Origin: Shewanella halotolerans
GTDB lineage: Bacteria > Pseudomonadota > Gammaproteobacteria > Enterobacterales > Shewanellaceae
Assembly: GCF_019457535.1 (NCBI RefSeq)
Contig: NZ_CP080417.1
Location: 2,108,001 to 2,172,000 of the forward strand
Length of the DNA stretch: 64,000 nt
Reading direction: 5' to 3'
The translations under genes and the position numbers were made by a program. The notes under the pieces are model-generated. The model was not told where the DNA came from, searched no databases, and saw only the letters and a list, made by a program, of their open reading frames with translations. Shown here in pieces: positions 55,688-64,000 of the stretch (its first letter is position 1; each line of letters starts with the position of its first letter).

Positions 55688-56797
55688 TTGCTATTGCGAG
55701 TGCACCCCAAGGATAGTCAATCTTCCTGGCTTGACCTCAATCTTAATCTAAACCTTAATGCTGATATTGATGTCGAGCAGTTAGTCTTCTGCCATCTCGT
55801 CAACGATCCATTAGCGAGTGAGCACGCCGGGCAAGGCTATTATGATAAAAGTCCTCATGCTAAAAGCCCTCGTGTCGAAGCTATGGCGGCGAAGATTGGC
55901 TGGAGAGAGTTGTTTATCTTCTTGGTTGTCTTGCTGGCGCACCTTGCATTGCTGGCCCTGCTGAGTTGGCAGTTTAAGGGGCCATATCTGGCTCAGGAAT
56001 CAATTGAGCGAGACAAGAAGGCCATCAGTGCCTATATGCTCACTCAGACAGAGTTTGACGCCATGAAGGCCAAATCTCGCCCTGCCGAGGTACCAGTAAA
56101 CGCGCCAAAGCAAGATACGCTTAATCAAAGGGCTGAAGTGACAGAGGACAGTCCGGCGCCGATTTTCGCTCAGCAAAGTGCCGAGCCGATTAAGCCGAGT
56201 CCAGAGAAGGGGGCGTCAGCGACTCAAGTTACTGGTTTCCAGCCTAATGTTACCCAAGCAAGTGTTGATCCTGCCCTTGATCCAGCAGTTGAGCTCTCCG
56301 AGCCTAACATCGTCTCTAAAATCGAGGTGCCCGCTGACACTCAGAAAGAGAATGAAGCATTCTCCTTCGATGGTACGAAAGGTCTTAATCTGGAGAGGGG
56401 AGCAACAGACTCGGAAGCGGTAAGCGCTGCAACTGGTGATTATATGGCGAGGCACAGACAGGAGCAGCTGGACAAGCTAGTTGAGCACGCCGCCGACAAG
56501 GCCACCCAGAAAAAGTCGATGAGCGAGATGGATGGCAAGATGAGAGTGTTAGCCCTGCCTAAGGAGAACGAGTATGAGACGGCAATCACCTTAGACAGCA
56601 AGGTGGATCCCAATCGCATCGTCAAGATAGGGGATACCTGTTATCGCGTGGTGAGTGTGGCGACACCAATTAACCCCCACGGGGAAAACTTAGGCTTCCC
56701 CTTTAAGTGTGGTGGCGACAAGGTGAAACAGGCGATTAAAGACTCTCTCGATAAGCATCTGAGTATGATGGGAGTGAAGGTTAAAGATAAAAATTAG
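55688..56797 (+). CDS. Unknown single-pass membrane protein
   Basis: I do not recognise this protein. It has a cytoplasmic N-terminal region of about 75 residues, one TM helix (ELFIFLVVLLAHLALLALLSW, about 76-97), then a long Pro/Glu/Ser-rich periplasmic region (about 100-260) and a small C-terminal domain with two Cys (GDTCYRVVSVATPI and FPFKCGGDK). The layout resembles TonB-like energy transducers, but there is no TonB C-terminal motif. The start seems to be TTG at 55688, with AAGGAAAGGATGAG upstream. The N-terminus carries an LNLNLNLN run. Stands alone between the PAQR gene and the thi operon. Confidence 0.65.
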   Translation: MLLRVHPKDSQSSWLDLNLNLNLNADIDVEQLVFCHLVNDPLASEHAGQGYYDKSPHAKSPRVEAMAAKIGWRELFIFLVVLLAHLALLALLSWQFKGPYLAQESIERDKKAISAYMLTQTEFDAMKAKSRPAEVPVNAPKQDTLNQRAEVTEDSPAPIFAQQSAEPIKPSPEKGASATQVTGFQPNVTQASVDPALDPAVELSEPNIVSKIEVPADTQKENEAFSFDGTKGLNLERGATDSEAVSAATGDYMARHRQEQLDKLVEHAADKATQKKSMSEMDGKMRVLALPKENEYETAITLDSKVDPNRIVKIGDTCYRVVSVATPINPHGENLGFPFKCGGDKVKQAIKDSLDKHLSMMGVKVKDKN

Positions 56798-56910
56798 TGT
56801 GATATATTTTCATTCAAATAATGATTTTGGTCTTGTGTTTTCCTCAAGCTTTTGATTTTACTTGGTTGTTGTGTACGGTTAATTTGATGTTAGTATTCAT
56901 TTAAAGGGGC

Positions 56911-56940
56911 TTGCCACCCTCAATCCCTTAGGTCTATACT
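56911..56940 (+). promoter_or_regulatory. Promoter of the thi operon
   Basis: TTGCCA, 18-base spacer, TATACT. The -10 ends 8 bases before the first base of the TPP riboswitch P1 stem, so the transcript begins with the riboswitch. Confidence 0.8.
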
Positions 56941-56948
56941 GAGGCCCT

Positions 56949-57030
56949 CTTGTCGGAGTGCCATTAGGCTGAGACCGTTTATTCGGGATCCGTTGAACCT
57001 GATCAGGTTAGTCCCTGCGAAGGAAACAAG
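56949..57030 (+). ncRNA. TPP riboswitch (THI element)
   Basis: Full aptamer upstream of thiC. P1 pairs CTTGT (56949-56953) with ACAAG (57026-57030). The conserved elements are present: GGAGTGCC, GGCTGAGA, then ACCTGATCAGGTTAG-TCCCTGCGAAGGAAACAAG. Binding thiamine pyrophosphate should shut down the operon. The 3' part includes an AAGGA. Confidence 0.95.
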
Positions 57031-57219
57031 CATAATATGACCTTAGTGTCCCGCCGTTTTTTATCGGCCAATGGGATTAAAATCGCCGCAAATTTGGCGA
57101 GCGCAATCCCAATGACACCCAGCATATTTTTGAATCAGGCCATTTGGCCTGACTCAATGCCCTCAACGCCAAACTTCTCCAGACAAGCAACTTCATCTAA
57201 CCCTATAGTGAGATTGCTT
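57031..57219 (+). promoter_or_regulatory. Structured leader between riboswitch and thiC
   Basis: 189 bases that can form two hairpins. The first (57072-57111) pairs TGGGATT with AATCCCA, then, across a symmetric 5/5 internal loop, CGCC with GGCG. The second (57135-57152) is TCAGGCC-ATTT-GGCCTGA. Neither is followed by a T-run, so it may be a translational or Rho-type expression platform. The frame is open from an ATG at 57037, so it could instead encode a 61-residue ThiC extension; the structure and the homology boundary favour non-coding. Confidence 0.55.
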
Positions 57220-59256
<2,037 letters not shown>

Positions 59257-59258
59257 CC

Positions 59259-61046
59259 ATGTCCGCTGAAAAACCTATCGTCTGGACCATTGCCGGTTCA
59301 GACAGCGGGAGCGGTGCGGGCATTCAGGCAGATCTTGCGACCATGGCGGACCTGGGCTGCCATGGTTGCAGCGTGATCACCTGCGTCACCGCGCAAAACT
59401 CGGTGGCGGTTAACGGTGTCGAGCCTGTGAGTGAGGCTATCTTGCTCGCTCAGCTCGATACCTTGCTGGCAGACCTGCCGCCCAAGGCGATCAAGATAGG
59501 GCTGCTTGCCAATCAGCGTCAGATTAATCTTGTCGCCGATTGGCTGGCGACCCATATTGCGCCACTGAAAACGGGTGATGGCCTGCCTATCTCGATTATT
59601 CTGGATCCCGTGATGGTGGCCTCCTGCGGCGATGCCTTGACTGGCGAATCTGCTGTTCAGGCCTCCGCCCAGACCAAAACTAAGCTCAAAACTAAACCTA
59701 AAACTAAGCTCAAAACTAAGCCCAAGCACCTTGCCGGGTTGGATTTCAGTCCCTTCGCTAAGCTGCTTACCCTGATGACGCCGAACGCCAGCGAGTTTGG
59801 CAAATTGGTGGGGAAAGAAACGGCATCAAGTGATGAGATGCTAGGTCAGGCAAGCGCACTCTCAAAACGCTTAGCCTGTAATCTGCTGATCACAGGCGGT
59901 GACAAGGGCTCGCTCTGGCGTAGCGATAGGGCAGAAGATCTCCTTATCTGCAACGCGGTGGCGCATACCTCACCGCTGCACCAGCACACTAGCTTTCGCC
60001 TGAGCGGCGAGCGAGTGGATAACCCCAATCATCACGGTAGTGGCTGCACCCTGTCATCGGCGATTGCCAGCTTTCTGGCTCAGGGCTTGGTGCTACATGA
60101 CGCCATCTTGCTCGCTAAAACCTATGTAGTCCAAGGCATAGCGTCGGCCAAGGCCTTGGGCGCCGGCGCCGGACCACTGGCGCGCACAGGTTGGCCTTCG
60201 GGCCTGGTATCGCTTCCCCGTATCACAGAGTTGACCGGCGGGACTCAGTTAAGCTCTTCAGATAGCGCTAGTGATTGTTCTTTACTAGGTTCTTCACTAA
60301 GTTCTTCGGCAGCTAATTTTTCAAGGTATAGCTTTCCAAGGCTTAGCTTTCTAAGGCTTAAGCGTCCCATCGGGGTGTATCCCGTGGTGGATAATCTGAA
60401 TACTTTGGAGCAGGTGCTTGCCGCCGGGGCCACCACGGCGCAGCTGCGGATCAAGCTTGAGGATGATGGCCAAGCAGGTCGCAAAGGAGAAGAAAGCAAA
60501 CAAGGGAAGGGCAAACAAGAAGAGGGCCAAGGCGCTGCCGCGTTAGAAGCGCAGATACAAGCGGCTATCGCGCTGGGGCGCAAGTACGATGCTCAGGTGT
60601 TTATCAACGATCACTGGCAGCTGGCGTTAAAGCATGGCGCCTTTGGCATCCATCTGGGGCAGGAAGATCTTTTTGAGGCGGATCTCAATAGGATCGCCGA
60701 GGCGGGGATCGCCCTGGGTGTCTCCAGTCATGGCGTGTTCGAGTTGGCGCTGGCCAGTCAGCTTAATCCATCCTATCTGGCGCTGGGGCATATCTTCCCC
60801 ACACCGACGAAATCTATGCCTTCTAATCCTCAGGGGCTGAGTATGCTCGCTCGTATGGTCGCGCTTTGGAAGCCTGATTGTCCGAGAGTGGCCATCGGCG
60901 GTATAGACGCTTCGCGTTTAGAGCGGGTTAAAGCAACAAACGTAGAGGCGGTGGCCGTTGTGCGTGCAGTGACCCAGGCAGACTCGCCGGGCGAGGCCTA
61001 TAAACAGCTGGCCAGGACGTGGGAGAAAGCCTATGTCACTCAATGA
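59259..61046 (+). CDS. thiDE: ThiD-ThiE fusion: HMP-P kinase / thiamine phosphate synthase
   Basis: A 595-residue bifunctional enzyme. The N-terminal ribokinase-like ThiD (about 1-325) has TIAGSDSGSGAGIQADLATM, TGGDKGSLW-like LLITGGDKGSLW and the anion-hole NPNHHGSGCTLSSAIASFLA. The C-terminal ThiE TIM barrel (about 367-595) has YPVVDNLNTLEQVLAAGATT, FINDHWQLALKHGAFGIHLG and GHIFPTPTKSMP. Together they phosphorylate HMP-P and join it to thiazole phosphate. Low-complexity insertions occur at about 141-156 (KTKLKTKPK repeat) and between the domains (Ser-rich, about 328-365, and a Lys/Glu/Gly stretch near 410-425). It begins two bases after thiC and overlaps thiF by 14 bases. Confidence 0.95.
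   Translation: MSAEKPIVWTIAGSDSGSGAGIQADLATMADLGCHGCSVITCVTAQNSVAVNGVEPVSEAILLAQLDTLLADLPPKAIKIGLLANQRQINLVADWLATHIAPLKTGDGLPISIILDPVMVASCGDALTGESAVQASAQTKTKLKTKPKTKLKTKPKHLAGLDFSPFAKLLTLMTPNASEFGKLVGKETASSDEMLGQASALSKRLACNLLITGGDKGSLWRSDRAEDLLICNAVAHTSPLHQHTSFRLSGERVDNPNHHGSGCTLSSAIASFLAQGLVLHDAILLAKTYVVQGIASAKALGAGAGPLARTGWPSGLVSLPRITELTGGTQLSSSDSASDCSLLGSSLSSSAANFSRYSFPRLSFLRLKRPIGVYPVVDNLNTLEQVLAAGATTAQLRIKLEDDGQAGRKGEESKQGKGKQEEGQGAAALEAQIQAAIALGRKYDAQVFINDHWQLALKHGAFGIHLGQEDLFEADLNRIAEAGIALGVSSHGVFELALASQLNPSYLALGHIFPTPTKSMPSNPQGLSMLARMVALWKPDCPRVAIGGIDASRLERVKATNVEAVAVVRAVTQADSPGEAYKQLARTWEKAYVTQ
59679..59726 (+). repeat. 4 x 12-bp repeat in thiDE
   Basis: ACTAAGCTCAAA and ACTAAACCTAAA type units alternate, giving a 24-base higher-order repeat. 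They encode TKLK-TKPK-TKLK-TKPK inside the ThiD domain. Confidence 0.9.
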
Positions 61047-61881
61047 TAGGGCGTTTATCCGATATTCGCGGCAGATCATGTTGCCCGAGGTCGGCGAACT
61101 GGGTCAGCAAAGGCTGATGAATGCAAGCGTCGCCATAGTCGGCGTCGGCGGCTTGGGCCAGCTCTGCGCCCAGTATCTGAGCGCGGCGGGGATCGGCCAA
61201 TTGACCCTGATCGATGATGACAAGGTGGAGCTGAGTAACCTGCCCAGGCAGCTGCTGTTTTCCCATGCCGATTGCGGCCAGTACAAGGCGGAAGTCGCCA
61301 GAGACAGGCTGGTAGAAAAAGGCTCTGCTCAAAACAGCCCACTATCAGCACAAGTGCAGATATCGGCCAAGGTTGTGCGTCTGGAACTCCACAACGCCGA
61401 GTCTCTGCTCTCAGGTGTGGATCTGGTGCTCGATTGCAGCGACAACTTCGCCACGCGCCAGCACGTCAATGCCGCCTGTGTGGCGCTGGGCACGCCAACA
61501 GTGGTGGCGGCTGCGGCCCGCTTTTCTGGTCAGTTGATGGCGTTCGATCTGAGCAAATCCCCGGACAATGGCTGCTATCACTGTCTGTTTCCGGCCGAAC
61601 TAAGGGTGAGTGAGAGCTGCAGCACCATAGGCATACTTGGGCCCATGGTGGGCACCATGGCCTCGATGCAGGCGCTGCTGGCGATAAAGCTATTGCTGGG
61701 GTTACCGGCTCTAGGTGTGCTGCATAGGTTCGACGGATTAACTGGCGAGATGCGAAAGCTCACGCTGCGGCGGGATCCCAAGTGCTCGGTCTGTGTGGCA
61801 ATTAAAGAATCGAATGAAAAGACTTATGCGATACATGGCGGGACTCCCTGTTCATCGGCCTTAGGAGAAAATGATGAGTGA
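61033..61881 (+). CDS. thiF: ThiF, ThiS adenylyltransferase
   Basis: Adenylates the ThiS C-terminal glycine so that sulfur can be added. 282 residues of the E1/MoeB fold: RYSRQIMLPEVGELGQQRL, the nucleotide loop VAIVGVGGLGQL (about 34-45), LIDDDKVELSNLPRQ and LVLDCSDNFATRQHVN. CYHC and CSVC form the zinc cysteine pairs. Overlaps thiDE by 14 bases and thiS by 8 bases, indicating coupled translation. Confidence 0.96.
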   Translation: MSLNDRAFIRYSRQIMLPEVGELGQQRLMNASVAIVGVGGLGQLCAQYLSAAGIGQLTLIDDDKVELSNLPRQLLFSHADCGQYKAEVARDRLVEKGSAQNSPLSAQVQISAKVVRLELHNAESLLSGVDLVLDCSDNFATRQHVNAACVALGTPTVVAAAARFSGQLMAFDLSKSPDNGCYHCLFPAELRVSESCSTIGILGPMVGTMASMQALLAIKLLLGLPALGVLHRFDGLTGEMRKLTLRRDPKCSVCVAIKESNEKTYAIHGGTPCSSALGENDE

Positions 61882-62083
61882 GATCAGATTAAGTTTGAAT
61901 GGTCAGTTAATACAGGTGCCAGATAACGCAAGTCTGCAGTCCATGTTGGAGAGCCAGCAGATAGCCCCGGATAGCGTGGCGCTGGTGCGGGCAGGCGAGG
62001 TGGTCCCCAAGTCGCAGTGGGCGTTGACCCTATGTGAGGCGGGCGATGTGATTGAACTCTTTGGCGTAGTGGCAGGAGGTTAA
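61874..62083 (+). CDS. thiS: ThiS, sulfur carrier protein
   Basis: A 69-residue ubiquitin-like protein ending in the double glycine (FGVVAGG) that carries the thiocarboxylate for thiazole synthesis. LNGQLIQVPDNASLQSML is the beta-grasp start. The second of two adjacent ATGs (61874) is preferred, because AGGAG lies seven bases before it and only three before the first. Confidence 0.95.
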   Translation: MSEIRLSLNGQLIQVPDNASLQSMLESQQIAPDSVALVRAGEVVPKSQWALTLCEAGDVIELFGVVAGG

Positions 62084-62084
62084 T

Positions 62085-62858
62085 ATGTTAACGATAGGCG
62101 ATAGTCGGTTCTCTTCACGCCTGTTTACCGGCACGGGCAAGTTTGCCAGCTCTGATCAGATGTTGGCGGCCTTGGCGGCAAGCGGTTCGCAATTAGTGAC
62201 ACTGGCGATGAAGCGGCTCGATCTTAAGGCGGGCTTCGATGATATTCTGGCGCCCATACGTCAGAGCGGCGTTAAGCTGCTGCCCAACACCTCGGGAGCG
62301 CGCAATGCCAAGGAGGCGATCTTCGCCGCCGAGCTGGCTCGCGAGGTGCTGGGTACCTCTTGGATAAAGCTTGAGATCCATCCCGATCCTAAGTATCTGA
62401 TGCCGGATCCAATAGAGACCTTTAACGCCGCCAAGGTGCTGTGTGAACGCGGCTTTACCGTATTGCCCTATGTGCATGCCGATCCTGTGCTCTGTCGTAA
62501 TCTGGAATCTGTGGGCTGCGCGGCCGTGATGCCGCTGGGAAGCCCCATAGGCTCAAATCGCGGACTGGAGACGGCGGCATTTTTGAAGATCATCATAGAG
62601 CAGGCCAAGGTGCCCGTGGTGGTCGACGCTGGGATCGGCTCACCCTCTCAGGCGATGGCGGCGATGGAGATGGGGGCGAGCGCCGTACTGGTGAACACGG
62701 CAATTGCCGCCAGCCGCGATCCGGTCAAGATGGCGCTCTGCTTTGCCGATGCTGTCGCCACGGGGCGTAAGGCCTATGAGGCGGGCCTGGCCCAGGTGCA
62801 CCAGAGGGCGATTGGCACCAGCCCCCAGCAGGCGCTCACCGCCTTCTTATCGGAGTAA
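62085..62858 (+). CDS. thiG: ThiG, thiazole synthase
   Basis: A 257-residue TIM barrel that forms the thiazole ring from DXP, dehydroglycine and ThiS-thiocarboxylate. Segments: FTGTGKFASSDQMLAAL, LLPNTSGARNAKEAIFAA, WIKLEIHPDPKYLMPD with the Schiff-base Lys near residue 96, GSPIGSNRGLE (phosphate loop) and VDAGIGSPSQAMAAMEMGAS. It begins one base after thiS and is followed by thiH at four bases. Confidence 0.97.
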   Translation: MLTIGDSRFSSRLFTGTGKFASSDQMLAALAASGSQLVTLAMKRLDLKAGFDDILAPIRQSGVKLLPNTSGARNAKEAIFAAELAREVLGTSWIKLEIHPDPKYLMPDPIETFNAAKVLCERGFTVLPYVHADPVLCRNLESVGCAAVMPLGSPIGSNRGLETAAFLKIIIEQAKVPVVVDAGIGSPSQAMAAMEMGASAVLVNTAIAASRDPVKMALCFADAVATGRKAYEAGLAQVHQRAIGTSPQQALTAFLSE

Positions 62859-62862
62859 GCCA

Positions 62863-63981
62863 ATGAGTTTCTTGGATATCTTGAGTGGGCTCTCTCGCGA
62901 GCAGCTGCGAATGGCGCTCTATTCCACTTCGCCGGCCCAGGTAGAGGCGGCGATCGAGGGTGAGCAGGGAAACTTGAGTCATCTGTTGGCGCTGCTGTCG
63001 CCTGCCGCCGAGGAGTACCTAGAGCCGATGGCGCAGCGTGCAGCCGCCTTAACCCGGCAACGATTTGGTCATAACATCGGCCTCTATCTGCCGCTCTATC
63101 TCTCAAATCTCTGCGCCAACGAGTGTGACTACTGTGGTTTTACCATGAGCAACAAGCTTAAGCGCAAGGTGCTCAGCCATGATGAACTGGCGGCCGAGAT
63201 GGCGGTGATCAAGCCTCAGGGATTCGATTCCATCTTGCTGGTTTCTGGCGAGCATGAAACCAAGGTCGGTATCGACTATTTTGCCGAGGTCTTACCCTTG
63301 GTGAAGGCGGAATTTAGCCATGTGGCCATGGAGGTACAGCCGCTAAGCCGTGAACACTATGAGATTTTGGTAGAGAAGGGGCTGGATGCCGTGATGCTTT
63401 ATCAGGAAACCTACGATCCTGAGACCTATCGCAAGCATCACCTGAGGGGCAATAAACAGGACTATGGCTATCGTCTCGAATCGCCGGAGCGGATCGCCCA
63501 GGCGGGCGTAGATAAGATAGGCCTAGGGGTGTTGCTTGGGCTCGATGATTGGCGCATGGACGCACTCTTGATGGGCTATCACCTGGATTATCTTGAGCGC
63601 CGCTTTTGGCGCAGTCGTTACAGCATATCCTTGCCCAGGCTTAGACCCTGCGTCGGCGGTATCACGCCCAAGGTGCAGTTGACCGACAAGGGCCTAGTGC
63701 AACTCATCTGCGCCTTTCGTCTCTTCAACGAGCAGCTTGAGATCAGCCTCTCGACCCGGGAGACGCCTAGTTTGAGAGATGACCTGTTAGGGCTCGGCAT
63801 CACCCAGATGAGCGCCGGTAGTCGCACCGAACCGGGCGGCTATGTCAATCCGGCCGCTCAGCTAGATCAGTTTGAGATCAGCGACGAACGCAGCGCCGCC
63901 GAGGTTGCCAGTGTCCTTCGAAGCCGAGGCTTTACCCCAGTTTGGAAAGACTGGGAGGCAGGCTGGATAGGCGCAGGCTAA
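62863..63981 (+). CDS. thiH: ThiH, tyrosine lyase (dehydroglycine synthase)
   Basis: Radical SAM enzyme of 372 residues that cleaves tyrosine to dehydroglycine for ThiG. The CX3CX2C cluster motif is CANECDYCGF at about residue 84, with GLYLPLYLSN before it and LVSGEHETKVGIDYF after. SAGSRTEPGGY near the C-terminus is also typical. A frame starting at 62704 overlaps thiG and is not the real start; ATG 62863 fits the protein family. Presence of ThiH rather than ThiO fits a facultative anaerobe. Last gene seen in the operon; only 19 bases remain after it. Confidence 0.97.
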   Translation: MSFLDILSGLSREQLRMALYSTSPAQVEAAIEGEQGNLSHLLALLSPAAEEYLEPMAQRAAALTRQRFGHNIGLYLPLYLSNLCANECDYCGFTMSNKLKRKVLSHDELAAEMAVIKPQGFDSILLVSGEHETKVGIDYFAEVLPLVKAEFSHVAMEVQPLSREHYEILVEKGLDAVMLYQETYDPETYRKHHLRGNKQDYGYRLESPERIAQAGVDKIGLGVLLGLDDWRMDALLMGYHLDYLERRFWRSRYSISLPRLRPCVGGITPKVQLTDKGLVQLICAFRLFNEQLEISLSTRETPSLRDDLLGLGITQMSAGSRTEPGGYVNPAAQLDQFEISDERSAAEVASVLRSRGFTPVWKDWEAGWIGAG

Positions 63982-64000
63982 CCAATTCAAGATGTTAGCC

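Noticed and set aside
55683..55748. ATG at 55683 as the start of the unknown membrane protein
   Set aside because: Different frame, stops after about 22 codons.
57037..57219. N-terminal extension of ThiC from ATG 57037
   Set aside because: Not adopted as start: homology with E. coli ThiC begins at 57220 and the region forms hairpins; kept as an alternative.
62704..62862. Upstream extension of thiH into thiG
   Set aside because: Arg/Pro-rich out-of-frame reading of thiG; ATG 62863 matches ThiH family start.

Overview
The window looks like chromosomal DNA of a Shewanella or a close gammaproteobacterial relative. The evidence is the E. coli-like gene order mltD-gloB-yafS-rnhA-dnaQ-(one extra gene)-tRNA-Asp and fadE-yafJ, a TIGR03503-type protein next to dnaQ, a recC-recB-recD run without ptrA, a thiD-thiE fusion in a TPP-riboswitch thi operon, and an imuA-imuB-dnaE2 SOS cassette. 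Species cannot be fixed from the sequence alone. Almost the whole window is core genome of moderate to high GC; one short AT-rich insertion lies beside the tRNA-Asp genes.

Layout. 1-1 kb: 5' part of ddl (minus). 1.1-11.3 kb: minus-strand recC-recB-recD-(SIR2-like) operon with ATGA couplings. 11.6-15.5 kb: MoxR ATPase, DUF58 and TgpA-type transglutaminase (minus). 15.8-19.3 kb: slt and rmuC (minus). 19.5-21.2 kb: msrPQ (plus). 21.2-23.5 kb: an orphan periplasmic binding protein followed by a membrane diguanylate cyclase (minus). 23.8-28.4 kb: a Cache-type chemoreceptor, a small unknown protein, rraA and an AsmA-like protein. 28.5-34.4 kb: mltD, gloB, yafS, rnhA, dnaQ and the TIGR03503 gene. 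34.5-37.9 kb: two identical tRNA-Asp genes, then an AT-rich insertion with one 481-residue orphan gene and a broken tyrosine recombinase. 38-47.6 kb: cation/proton antiporter, fadE, yafJ, DUF3108 protein, an alkyltransferase-like protein, an MFS carrier and def. 47.8-54 kb: a near-consensus LexA box and imuA-imuB-dnaE2. 54.2-56.8 kb: DTW-domain protein, PAQR/hemolysin III protein and an unknown single-pass membrane protein. 56.9-64 kb: promoter, TPP riboswitch, structured leader and thiC-thiDE-thiF-thiS-thiG-thiH.

The functional themes are DNA repair and recombination (RecBCD, RmuC, ImuABC, ATL, DnaQ, RNase HI), cell-envelope and murein work (Ddl, Slt, MltD, AsmA-like), signalling (SBP-DGC pair, chemoreceptor) and de novo thiamine synthesis. 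Three observations stand out: (i) a SIR2-like gene translationally coupled to recD; (ii) repeated 12- and 15-bp tandem-repeat expansions in linkers or tails of at least eight unrelated proteins and in two non-coding stretches; (iii) a one-gene AT-rich island next to tRNA-Asp, the syntenic equivalent of the E. coli aspV integration site.
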